Below, piece by piece: positions 11,160 through 20,652 of a stretch of 64,000 nt of DNA. How positions within the stretch are numbered: position 1 is the first letter of the stretch; each line of letters starts with the position of its first letter. The DNA comes from Prorocentrum cordatum (taxonomy: Eukaryota; Sar; Dinophyceae; Prorocentrales; Prorocentraceae): contig CAUYUJ010014622.1 of assembly GCA_963575745.1 (NCBI GenBank), positions 123,245 through 187,244 on the forward strand. Reading direction: 5' to 3'. Made by a program: the position numbers and the translations under genes. Under the pieces are notes generated by a model. That model was not told the origin of the DNA. It saw only the letters and a program-made list of their open reading frames with translations, and searched no databases.

Positions 11160-11520
11160 AGCGCTGTGGCGCTGGCGGCCGACGCTGTCCTTCCCGTGGC
11201 CGAAGTCGTCGAGGGAGCTGCATATCAACGCGCTCGAGTTGAAGGCGGTGAACGCTTCCTTGCGGCACAGGACTCGCACTACCTCGTTCAGGAGCGTGAA
11301 GGTTCTGCACCTTGTCGATTCCCAAGTTGTGGCCTCGATACTGACCCGCGGCCGCGCGTAATCGGGGAAGCTTCGAGGACTCGCTCGACAGTACGCTGCT
11401 ATACTCGTCAGCTCAGACTTGTACGTGGGCGTTGGGTATATCAATACCAAGCTCAACCCAAGTGATCGGCCGTCCAGAGAGTTCTTGACTAAGAAATGGC
11501 GCCGAAAAGGGCCCAAGTGA
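11160..11520 (+). pseudogene. RNase H domain, C-terminal part
   Basis: INALELKAV (catalytic Glu codon about 11236-11238), LVDSQVV (Asp codon about 11317-11319) and NPSDRPSR (Asp codon about 11464-11466) are the second, third and fourth acidic positions of retroelement RNase H, in order. A TAA at 11359-11361 interrupts the same frame. About 80 residues of linker separate it from the methyltransferase end. Confidence 0.8.
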
Positions 11521-12477
11521 CAGCTCGCGGCGGCAGGCGTCGCAGCTGGTTGCATGTGCGTTCTCAATTCAGTAAGCGAGGCACGCGGTTGCGCGACCTA
11601 CAGGTCACTAAAGCCACGCGTGATCGGTATGTTCGATGTGCCGGTCGCCTTTTTGCGTGGTGGAAGGCGCGCAGTGTGAAGCTGTCCTCGCTCAACGACG
11701 TGGACAAAAACCTCAGCTTGCACATAGAAGCGTGTTGGGCAGAGCTGGAGCCGCTTTACCTGGTGGTCAATGCGACAGCGGCTTTGCAGTGGATGGTGCC
11801 CTCCTTGAAGGGCAACCTGCAGCAGAGTTGGAGCCTGGTGCGATTGTGGGAGAGGCAGTGCACGTCTTGTCGATTGACACCGCTCACGGCCGACATGGTC
11901 CTAGCCTTGGCAGCTGCAGCGTGGGACCTCGGCTGGGAAGGTCCGGCGACCGTGATGCTCGTCGGCTTCGACACTTTCTTGCGCACAGGCGAGCTGCTGG
12001 CTCTCAGACGGCGGCACATCCTTGCCAAAGGTGAGCGGGCAGTTATTCACATCGAGGCCTCAAAGATGGGACTGCGAACTGGCTTTTCAGAAATGGTTTC
12101 TCTCAAAGACGGAGTGTCTCGAAGGATCCTAAAATACAGATGCATGCAGCTGGGGTCGGAAGATCTGCTGCGTGGAGCGACGGCGCCTGAAATTCGAAAG
12201 CAGTTGTCCTGGTTGCTTCAGATGTTCGGCCTTCAGGACCGAGGGTTCACAATGCACAGCCTCCGCAGAGGAGGTGCGACCGCCCACTTCACCCGCCATA
12301 GAAATATGGAGTATACTCTTCAACAGGGCCGGTGGGGGCGACACGAAAGTAGCCAGAATGTACTTGTCGCAGGCAGTTGCTGATACCGTCGCTCTCACCC
12401 TTCTGCCTAGCACCAAGGATAGAATTCGAGCTGCCGCTCTCCGCTGGAAAGATATTTTAAGACAGCTGAGGTTGTAA
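11496..12477 (+). pseudogene. Tyrosine recombinase (frameshifted before the catalytic Tyr)
   Basis: This enzyme would integrate the circular DNA form of the element. It starts at ATG 11496, overlapping the end of pol. An N-terminal basic and helical DNA-binding region (about residues 1-140) is followed by the catalytic domain. That has FLRTGELL (Arg codon 11982-11984), a Lys-containing segment SKMGLRTG, and HSLRRGG (His 12255-12257, Arg 12264-12266). GRWG (Trp 12333-12335) and KVARMYL (nucleophile Tyr 12361-12363) complete it. The Tyr lies in a different frame from the rest. One extra G in the five-G run at 12334-12338 shifts the frame, and the original frame stops at 12383. With that base discounted the protein would end at 12477. 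The R-K-H-R-W-Y set is complete across the two frames. Confidence 0.87.
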
Positions 12478-12566
12478 GACTTGAATTGTAAATTCGATCC
12501 AGTGGTACCTTACCCGATGGCATCAGTTTAAAATAAGTCGGCAGAGCCACAATAGGGGGACGTGGG

Positions 12567-12848
12567 AGGCTCTCGAGGGGTGGCCCCGGGGGTTTAACAC
12601 GTTAAACTGTGTTTCCTGGTGTTTGCGGGGCCAATTGTGCTCGGCGGGCTGCCTTACCCTCTAGGGGTCAGTGCGGCCGGCGAGCCAAGCTCGCTGGCTA
12701 GCTCGCTGACCTACTGGAGGGTGCTGGTGCTCGCCGTGTATGGGCCCCCTGCCAGGTCCCGGTGGCCGTTTTTCTTCAAGTGTGCTTGAGCCTCGTGCAC
12801 TTTGAACCTGTGGCGGCGCGACGCCCAAAAAGAGGAAGCCCCAAACAT
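12567..12848 (+). repeat. Split direct repeat B1
   Basis: 282 bp, almost identical to B2 (13046-13326), with four substitutions and one C indel. It contains the near-perfect palindrome GTTTAACACGTTAAAC at 12592-12607 and ends CCAAACAT just before repeat A2. The B1-A2 boundary should mimic the junction of the circular intermediate. Confidence 0.93.
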
Positions 12849-12850
12849 GT

Positions 12851-13008
12851 AACATAACACCCTCGGGGTTGGGCGTATGTTTGGACCTCTTGGGCAAAGC
12901 GCCGCCGTCGAGCGAGCAGGTGATATAGTGTTCGCCCGACGGGCCTCGGGAGAGCTCAGGGTGAACACTCCTTCGCTCGATCGTTCCGTAGGTGTACGGC
13001 TCAAGCGG
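12851..13008 (+). repeat. Split direct repeat A2
   Basis: 158 bp identical to A1. Two extra bases (GT, 12849-12850) separate it from B1, and a 37-bp spacer (13009-13045) separates it from B2. Confidence 0.93.
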
Positions 13009-13045
13009 CCCTCCGTCCATCCCCAATTCTGCCACCTTTTAGGTC

Positions 13046-13321
13046 AGGCTCTCGAGGGGTGGCCCCGGGGGTTTAACACGTTAAACTGTGTTTCCTGGTG
13101 TTTGCGGGGCCAATTGTGCTCGGCGGGCTGCCTTACCCTCTAGGGGTCAGTGCGGCCGGCGAGCCAAGCTCGCTGGCTAGCTCGCTGACCTGCTGGAGGG
13201 TGCTGGTGCTCGCCGTGTATGGGCCCCTGCCAGGTCCCGGTGGCCGTTTCTCCTCGAGTGTGCTTGAGCCTCGTGCACTTTGAACCTGTGGCGGCGCGAC
13301 GCCCAAAAAGAGGAAGCCCCA

Positions 13322-13326
<5 letters not shown>
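13046..13326 (+). repeat. Split direct repeat B2 and right end of element
   Basis: 281 bp ending CCAAACAT, immediately followed by the AT array 13325-13356. The palindrome GTTTAACACGTTAAAC recurs at 13071-13086. Confidence 0.93.

Positions 13327-13356
<30 letters not shown>
13325..13356. repeat. AT microsatellite, right flank of the retroelement
   Basis: Thirty-two bases of alternating AT, continuing the target array whose left part is at 5720-5746. Confidence 0.85.
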
Positions 13357-13360
<4 letters not shown>

Positions 13361-13795
13361 GGGGGGCAGGGTAGCGCGTCCCCTTGGCACGTCCCGCGGT
13401 GCGTGCCCATGGCACGTCCCCTGGCACGTCGCCTGGCGCGTCCCTTGGGACGTTCCGCGGCGCGTCCTCCTGGCATGTTCCCTCTGTCGATTAGTTCTGC
13501 GGCAGCTACCATCTGCTCAGGCAGCTCGAGCTTACGCTCCAGATCAGTTCGGTGAGGACCCGGATGCCAGGGAGGACTCGATCCACAACGCTATATAGAG
13601 CACAATCGCGGCATGGCACATCGCAGTTCAGCACGGCGTAGCACAGCACAGCCCTCGGCACAGTACATCAAGATCGGTACATTCAGCATTGCAGTTGCCC
13701 GTCGCCCAATCAGGTGTCTTTGAAACTTTGCCATGCCTTACATTTCTATATTCCTTTCCGGGTTCGTGGGTCGATCATGTATTGCGATACATAAC
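13357..13795. repeat. First copy of a ~430-bp repeat with a CACGTCCC decamer head
   Basis: The head is a run of roughly decamer words (CGTCCCTTGG, CGTCGCCTGG) to about 13470. A ~215-bp unique-looking core follows (13475-13690; GGCAGCTCGAGCTT, GCGGCATGGCACATCGC). The tail contains CCGGGTTCGTGGGTCGATCA (about 13763-13782). The same order recurs at 14371-15630. Confidence 0.85.
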
Positions 13796-13799
13796 GAGG

Positions 13800-14370
13800 T
13801 CGCGTAGGGCCGGCGAAATTACTTGTGAGGATGTCTGGGGCGAAACGCTTGTGTTCGGAATTTGTTGAGGATGTCTCGAGCGAAACGCTTGTTTTGTGTT
13901 ATAGATGGTCCTCTCCTGGGGACCAGAATTCAGAGGATCTCTCAAGTGAAATGCTTGTTTTCACGTGCCCAGGTCTTGAGGATGTCTCGAGCGAGACGCT
14001 TGGTGTCACGCCTCCAGGTTGCCCAGGCAGAGGTCTAGCGCCAGGATTTCTTGAGGATGTCTCGAGCGAGACGCTTGGTTTCACGCGTCCTCGTCGCCCA
14101 GGCGGATGTCTAGCATGAGGGTGTGCTGAGAAAGTCTCGATCGAGATGCTTGTTTGCACGTGTCCAGGTTGCCCAGGCGGATGCCTAGCATGAGGATGTG
14201 TTGAGAATGTCTCGAGAGATACGCTTGTTTTCAAGTGCCCAGGTCGCCCAGGCGGATGACTAGCATGAGAATGTGTTGAGGATGTGTTGAACGAAACGCA
14301 CGTATCCTGGTCGCTCAGGCGGATGTCTAGCATGAGGATGTTGACAGGATGTCTCGCGCGAAACGCTTGT
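13800..14370. repeat. ~75-bp minisatellite with a GAGGATGTCTCGAGCGA core
   Basis: Nine diverged copies start near 13829, 13867, 13936, 13979, 14053, 14128, 14201, 14278 and 14345. The later copies are 67-77 bp apart. Each combines GAGGATGTCTCGAGCGA with ACGCTTG and often GCCCAGGCGGATG. Solo copies occur near 16378, 16470 and 30195, so the core is also dispersed. Confidence 0.85.
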
Positions 14371-15630
14371 CCCCAGCACGTTCCGTAGCGAGTCCCCTTG
14401 GCACGTCCCGCGGTGCGTCCCCATGGCACGTCCCCTGCCACGTCGCTTGGCGCGTCCCTTGAGACGTTTCGCGGCGCGTCCTCCTGGCATGTCCCCCTGT
14501 CAATTAGCTCTGGGGCAGCTACTGTGTGTTCAGGCAGCTCGAGCTTGAGATCCAGATCAGTTCGGTCAGGACTCGGATGCAACGTAGGACTCGATCCACA
14601 ACGCTATAGAGCACAATCGCGGCATGACACATCGCAATTCAGCACGGTGCAGCACAGCACAGCCCTCGGCACAGTACATCAAGATCGATACACTCAGCAT
14701 TGCAGCTTGGCACGTTCCTTGGCACGTTCCGTGGGCCGTCCTTTGGCGAGTCCCCTTGGCACGTCGCGTGGCGCGTCCCCTTGCACATCCCGTGGCACAT
14801 CCATTCCCGCGGTGCGTCCCCATGGCACGTCCCCTGGCACGTCGCTTGGCGCGTCTCTTGAGACGTTTTGCGGCGCGTCCTCCTGGCATGTCCCCCTGTC
14901 ACTTAGCTCTGGGGCAGCTACTGTGTGTTCAGGCAGCTCGAGCTTGAGATCCAGATCAGTTCGGCCAGGACTCGGATGCAACGTAGGACTCGATCCACAA
15001 CGCTACAGAGCACAATCGCGGCATGGCACATCGCAATTCAGCACGGTGCAGCACAGCACAGCCCTCGGCAGGTTACATCAAGATCGATACATTCAGCATT
15101 GCAACTTGGCACGTTCCGTTGGGCGTCCCTTGGCGAGTCCCCCTGGCACGTCGCGTGGCGCGTCCCCTCGCACATCCCGTGGCACATCCATTGGCACGTT
15201 CCGTAGCGCGTCCCCTTGGCACGTCCCGTTGTGCGACCCCCATGGCACGTCCCCTGGCACGTCGCCTGGCGCGTCCCTTAGGACGTTTCGCAGCGCGTCC
15301 TCCTGGCATGTCCCCCTGTCACTTAGCTCTGGGGCAGCTACTGTGTGTTCAGGCAGCTCGAGCTTGAGATCCAGATCAGTTCGGTCAGGACTCGGATGCA
15401 ACGTAGGACTCGATCCACAACGCTATAGAGCACAATCGCGGCATGACACATCGCAATTCAGCACGGTGCAGCACAGCACAGCCCTCGGCAGGGTACATCA
15501 AGATCGATACACTCAGCATTGCATTTGCCCGTCACCCAATCAGGTGTCTTTGAAACGATGCCATGCGGTACATTTCTAGATTCCTTTCCGGGTTCGTGGG
15601 TCGATCATGTTTAAAAGATAATTCGGGTCC
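14371..15630. repeat. Three tandem copies of the ~400-420-bp decamer-plus-core repeat
   Basis: Cores at about 14486-14705, 14885-15105 and 15306-15525 are nearly identical and separated by decamer runs (CGTCCCCTGGCACGTCGC). The last copy ends in the shared tail CCGGGTTCGTGGGTCGATCA. The long serine/arginine ORF through it is open only because of the repeat composition. Confidence 0.9.
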
Positions 15631-16520
15631 ACCACCCTCCTGGATTAATCCGCGCCTCCTGGGATGTGCAATTTGCATGCGACTATCCTCCAACGTTCAC
15701 TCGAATTATGAGTCTTCACCGTCCTAGCGAAGCCGGTATCGACACACACACTCATCTTCATCATATAGTAATCATCGTAATCGTATTTTTTGGAACGCTA
15801 GTAACAATAGTATGCGCGTACACTCGTTTATCACAAACGATCCATTCGCCTAAACCCATTGCAACAAATGCTAATGTGCACACGCGCGCGTCGCCGCGCG
15901 CATGTGCACAAATTGTTTGACAACCTACGGTTTCGCAGAGATTTCACAATCGTGCGCCCCAAGAACATACAGAACAGAAGCGATGGTTGTCGCAACATGG
16001 TATTCCCAAAAGTCATCGCGCGCATTCCTGCGCATTCTTAAACAAAAGAATGTGTGTTGCTTCCTAGGAAGAGCATCGGCCCAGGGTTCTCTTCTAGAGG
16101 TTTCCCTCCCCGGGTCGACTTGCGCAGGGCTGGCGAATTTCTTCTCGATGCGAAACACGGTTAAGTGCAATTCGGCGTGGAAAATAATATTTCGCGCGCG
16201 CTCGAGGAACATGTGCCCCCTTATAGAATGGATCCTCGAAAAGTTACAGTGTCCGCAGACACACGTTTTCCCTGTAGAAACCCAGACGCGGAGCGGTTCG
16301 CGGAGATTCCATGATAAAACGCCGGGTACGGAATTGTGCGCCCGCTCGAGGATGGCGTGTCCCGCGCGCAGGAGACTCGAGGATGTCTCGAGACCCGCGC
16401 TTGTTTTGCAGAAGGAAGGTTGGATTTTTGCGTGCCCGCTCCAGGATAGCGCACCCTGCGTGCCTAATGTTTGAGGATGTCTCAGGCGAAACGCTTGTTT
16501 CGCAGCGCTTTGAAAGCCTG
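15631..16520. other. Unassigned, less GC-rich sequence
   Basis: The start (15661-15735) resembles 18186-18260, suggesting it belongs to the old duplication that includes 17.5-19.4 kb. Alternating CGCGCG runs occur at 15885-15905. Two solo copies of the 75-bp minisatellite core are at 16378 and 16470. No gene is recognised. Confidence 0.5.
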
Positions 16521-16775
16521 GGCGGCCCAGAATGCCCAGGTGGTTGTGGGAGTGCGGTCGGACAGTCATTTACAAAGGATGGTGGCCCTGGCCCCTGGCC
16601 CTGGGAGCGCGGACGCAGCGTAATTAACAAGGGATTTTGGCCCTGGAGGCGCAATCCCAGCGTAATGTACGAAGGTTCGTGGCCCTGGGAGTGCGGACGC
16701 TGTGCAATTCACGAGGGCGCGCGGCCTTGGGAGCGCGGACGCAGCGCAGTTTACGAGGGATCGTGGCCCACGGAG
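16521..16775. repeat. Short minisatellite with GTGGCCCTGGGAGCGCGGACG units
   Basis: Four to five diverged units of about 42-50 bp between 16570 and 16770. They alternate GGCCCTGGGAGCGCGGACG with AATTTACAAGGG-like words. Confidence 0.75.
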
Positions 16776-17050
16776 ATCGCTTTCCGAGCAGACAAGCTGG
16801 TTTGCCGAGGCGGGGTATTTTAGTAGATGCCGTTACATATTTTCTTATATGGTTATAGACCCCTTAGATATGTTCGCATACTTTTTACATGCCTCTTATA
16901 TGCATATGTAGATAATTATACTCTACGTATTAATTACTTGTTCGCTACCTCTTAGATACCTCTGTAGATACCTCCGTAGATACATACTAGGTACCTCACA
17001 GACACCTTCCAGCTCTCGGAGACAAACAAAAACGCCTCCTTCGCGGTGTC
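16776..17050. other. AT-richer island, no gene
   Basis: Contains several TAGATACCTC and TAGATAC words (16940-17005) and then a run of G (about 17052-17078). No ORF or RNA gene is evident. Confidence 0.5.
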
Positions 17051-17095
17051 TGGGGGGGAGGGCGGGGGGGGGGGGGGCGAGCCGCGTTATTCTGA

Positions 17096-17430
17096 GCAGA
17101 AAAATATGCTTCCCTGGGAGCGCGGTCCCGTGCCGCGTCTCGTGGCACGTTCCTTGACGCGTTCCTGGGCGCGTCCCCTGGCGCGTCGCCTGGCACATTC
17201 CCTCGTACGTTCCGTGGCACGTCGCGTGGCGAGTCCCCCTGGCACGTCGCGCGGCGCGTCCCCTGGCACGTCCAGTGGCAAGTCCACTGGCGTTACGTAG
17301 CGCGTCCCCTTGGCACGTCCCGCGGTGCGTCCCCATGGTACGTCCCTTGGCACGTCCGCTGGCGCGTGCCTTGGGACGGTCCGCGGCGCGTCCCCTTGGC
17401 ATGCCCCCCTGGCATCGCCCAATTGCACGT
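17096..17430. repeat. CACGTCCC/CGCGTCGCC decamer array
   Basis: About 33 degenerate decamers of the same type as at 13360-13470 and 14400-15290. It ends in a diverged copy of the tail (TTCCGGGTCCGTGGGTCGAT near 17478), so a third copy of this repeat family lies here. Confidence 0.8.
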
Positions 17431-19400
17431 GCAATTGAGGTGCCTGGAAACGTTTCCACGCCTCGCAGTTCTAAGTCCCTTCCGGGTCCGTGGGTCGATC
17501 GTGTCAACATGTTCATCAGATGCGACCAAGCAGGCAGGCCTCTCGCGCGCGCATATCGAAACCATTCGAACGCCATTTCGCGCGCGCTGGGGGGGGCACG
17601 TTCCCGCTCAAAGAATACCATGCGGGCCACTCGCGCGCGTCGACCACGCGCGCATGTCAGAATCTTTCCAAAACGTTCATCGCCGACACGTGGACACCGT
17701 CATCGACAACGGCATGATCAGCATCGGCGCCGTCGTTGGCCTTGCCGTCGTCATAATCACCATCGTCACCAGCATTGCTTCTATCATTTTTGTTGTCCGC
17801 CGTTGTCGGCGTCGCCATGATACCGCGCCCGCCCGAGCCATCGATTCGTACTGAAGTGCCCGCGCGTCGGCGCGGCCTGCGAGACGTGGTGGGAAGTGCC
17901 CAGCGGTCAGCGCCACCGTGGCCGCGTCGGTCGCGCCACACTAGCTGGCCGGTCTTCGCGCGAGCATGCGCAGGCGAGCGCGGCGACAGCGATGTGCCAG
18001 CCAGCGCCAAACAGCTTTTACAATCGCCGTCGCATGTGTTTTGCAAACCAAGTTGTGGGTGGGTCGGTGGGATGATTGCGCGAGCAGTGGGGTTGTCAAT
18101 TTCGAGTTCGGCAGGGTAGATTCTCTTTTCTAAAACGAGAATAAACTCTACCCCCCCCGCCCCGGGATTACCGGCCCCGCTTTCGCATTGCAATTCACGT
18201 ATGATTCTCCCCCATCGTCCATCCTAGCTATGAATCCACACCATCCCAGCCAGGCTTGTTTCGCCCCCCCGTCATCCTTTGCAACACATACTATGCGCGC
18301 GCCCTCGCTTATCAAAAATCACACGTGTTCAACAATGTGTCGCAAACGTTGGGACGAAGTACCTACGCGCGCTTTGTCGCGCGCGCATGCCGGAATCCTG
18401 ACAACATTTTTGGTGTTGTAAGGATTTCAAAAGCGAGGGTCTAAATAATAGTTTAAAACGCATGGCTTCGCAACATAGATTTCCAGTTAACAAATAACGT
18501 TTGCGCGCTCGTGCGAACTCTTAAGGCAACTATAGGTTGCTCAACATGTTCATAACATGCTACCAAACGGGCTTCGCGCGCGCATGTCGAAATTGTTCGA
18601 ACACCCTTGCGCGCGTGCCGTCGCGAGAACCCTTTTTGCAAAACATGGGACGGCGTGCGCGCGCGTCGTCGCGCGCGCATGCTCACATCGGTTTAAACTT
18701 TTCGTTGTAGTAACGATGTCGAAACCGAGTGTCCAGCACAAATACTAAAACACATGGTTTCGCAACATCATTTTTCAAAAATGCGTGCGTTCCCACTCTT
18801 GCAATTATTATGTATAAACAAGTGTTGCGACATGTTCTTGAAGGGCCTCACGCGCCGCATGCCGACATCATTCGCACGCCCTTGCGCGCGTGCTTGGGGG
18901 GGGGGCACAATCCGTGTCAAATATTACCATGCGGTTCACTCTCGCGCGTCGGCGGCGCGCGCATGTTGAACTCTTTCCAAAACCTTCATCACTGACGCGG
19001 GGACGCCATCATCGTCGTCGGCGTGATCAGCATCGGCGCCCGCACTGGCCGCGCCTTCGTCGTTACAAGCATCGTCACCAGCATCGCTACTGTCATCATC
19101 GTGTCTACCGTTGTCGACGTTGCGATGATACCGCGCCCGCCCAAGTCGCCGACTCGCAGTGAAATGCCCGCTGGGATGTGCCCAGGGGTCAGCGCCACCG
19201 CGGCCGCGTCGGTCGTGCAAAACTACTTGGCCGCTGCCCGCACGCGTGCTTGGGTAGGCGCGGCCGCAGAGATGCACCAGCCAGCGCCAAGCATGCATCG
19301 CAATCGCCACCGCATGGACGTTGCAAACCAAGTTGCGGGTGGGTGGGTGGGATGTTTGCAAGAGCGTGGGATGTGGGAATTCGTTTGGTAAAATCAATTG
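17431..19400. repeat. Old segmental duplication, ~1.3-kb offset
   Basis: 17510-18115 and 18835-19375 align in order. Shared blocks include CATGTTC, the CGCGCGCATG runs, TTTCCAAAAC, ATGATCAGCATCGGCGCC-like text, ATGATACCGCGCCCGCCC and GTGGGTGGGATG. Identity is perhaps 75-80% by eye. One copy has a short frame with a hydrophobic stretch (IVTSIASIIFVVRR, near 17760-17805), but the second copy has a stop upstream, so coding is not supported. Confidence 0.7.
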
Positions 19401-19419
19401 AACCCAGTATATTACCCCA

Positions 19420-19560
19420 CGTAGAAGGCACCACATAGGGTGCGCCGCGTATATTTCATGGCATAGGTTGCGCAACGTAGGTTGCGCAACTTAGATTGCA
19501 CCACGGATATTCCATAACAGACATTGCTCCACATAGATGGTACACCATTATAACTAGACG
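19420..19560. repeat. Short degenerate GCACCACATAG / GGTTGCGCAAC words
   Basis: Several ~17-bp degenerate words. GCACCACATAG resembles words at 23640-23830 and 27905-28090. Confidence 0.5.
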
Positions 19561-19774
19561 CATTGTGCTGTGCCCACATTGGCAAGATTTGTTACTGCGT
19601 TTGAAAGGCCTTCCCTGGGATGTTTGGTTTTGTTTTCGTGCGGATTGCTCGTCAAGGCCCTCCTTGGGTTCGAGGCTTTGCTTCCTTCTTGTATTTGAGG
19701 CCTTCCTCGGGTTGCTTGGTCTTTTCCCTTGTGTGTTTTACGATTTGTTGTTTGGTTTGATTGGTTTTGATTTC

Positions 19775-19985
19775 CAGCGGTGCCCAGCAACACCAAGCAA
19801 TTACCAAGTAACGCAAGCAACGCCCAGCAATGCCAAGGAACTCCAAGGTGCGCCAAGCAATGCCAAGCGAAACAACGCACTGCAGCGCCAAACAATGCAA
19901 AGCAATGCGAAGCCAACCAGCGCAAAGCAACGCCAAGCAAAGCACTGCAACCGCAAAAATATCCCAACAGTGTCAAGCAATGCCG
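19775..19985. repeat. ~10-11-bp CAAGCAATGC array
   Basis: About 20 degenerate repeats of CCAAGCAATGC or CAAGCAACGC. The Asn/Ala/Lys-rich frames are repeat artefacts. Confidence 0.85.
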
Positions 19986-20274
19986 CTCAGGGAACGTTCC
20001 CCTAAGTGGTGTCGCGCTGGGCTCATTTCTCAGAATTTGACAGGGCCTGTGCGCAGGCCTCCGAGCCAGCGGGTGGCCGCACAGCAGGCCGATCTGGGGC
20101 GCAGACACCAGACGGCATACGATCCACGGAGAGAGCCTGTGCGGTGGGGGCGTTCGTGAAGGATTTGATCCCGGGGAGCTTCCGGCCCTGGAGGATCGGG
20201 AGCCTTGAGACGGGGGTCAATTCACACGGGGGTCAGCCACGGCACCGGATCCTGCAGGATCTTACGAAGACCCC

Positions 20275-20435
20275 CTCTGGCTGACCCGGGTTAGCGAGCC
20301 ACTCGTGGCCGCGAGGCGGCCGCGCCTATTGGCTGACCCGGGTTTGCGAAGACCTGCGTTGCAGTTTTTTTTCTTGCATTGCAGTTTTTGGTTTCCTGCT
20401 GACCCGGGTCTGGATTGACCTGGGTCAGAAGATCC
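20275..20435. repeat. Palindromic GACCCGGGT words upstream of the ankyrin gene
   Basis: The 8-base palindrome ACCCGGGT within GACCCGGGT occurs three times (about 20287, 20337 and 20402), plus a GACCTGGGTCAG variant near 20428. Two T-rich tracts are at 20366-20374 and 20385-20391. A regulatory role for the downstream gene is possible but unproven. Confidence 0.55.
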
Positions 20436-20652
20436 CCGAGAGGGTTGATTCCTTGTCTGATGAGGACGGCGGTAAGATCCAGGGCCAAGCCTCCATGTGT
20501 GTTCCATGTGTGTTCCACTGGGTTCAATACCCAATACCCTCAACGTAGCCATCGTGGCTCAAGCCGCCAGCCAGTCGCAGCACCCCCTCCGACGCCAGCC
20601 CGTGCGGCCCGTGCTGCCCGTGTGCGGCCGCGGCCCCAGCGTCTCCGAGTCC

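Larger units (their letters stand above)
7862..11520 (+). pseudogene. pol polyprotein: RT, RNase H split by C5 methyltransferase
   Basis: This is the polymerase region, read through three frames. The N-terminal ~290 codons (7862-8737) have one in-frame TAA at 8063; ATG 8096 could be the real start. The sense then passes to a second frame near 8720, which runs through RT and most of the methyltransferase with a TAG at 10542. A third frame, from about 10780, carries the methyltransferase end and the RNase H remainder, with a TAA at 11359 and a final TGA at 11518-11520. Protein similarity resumes directly after each break, so the breaks are lesions or base-call errors. The 3' end overlaps the recombinase ORF (ATG 11496) by 25 bases, a compact arrangement. 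Domain details are in the entries below. Confidence 0.85.
5747..13326 (+). mobile_element. Tyrosine-recombinase retroelement (DIRS order) with split direct repeats and a C5 methyltransferase
   Basis: The element is ~7.6 kb. Its order is repeat A1 (5747-5904), gag-like ORF, reverse transcriptase, RNase H interrupted by a cytosine-C5 methyltransferase, tyrosine recombinase, then B1 (12567-12848), A2 (12851-13008) and B2 (13046-13326). A1-body-B1-A2-B2 is the split-direct-repeat plan known for PAT and Ngaro-like elements. Those replicate through a circular intermediate and integrate with a tyrosine recombinase, without target-site duplication. Both ends abut TA repeats and no duplication is seen. 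A1 and A2 are identical over 158 bp; B1 and B2 differ by four substitutions and one indel. The reading frames carry at least four frameshifts and two or more in-frame stops, so this copy appears non-autonomous. The class call is firm; the methyltransferase position is unusual. Confidence 0.9.

Noticed and set aside
17660-17854. Possible small membrane protein (IVTSIASIIFVVRR)
   Set aside because: The paralogous duplicate at 19000-19100 has a stop upstream and does not keep the hydrophobic stretch intact. The sequence resembles a degenerate ATC/GTC array.
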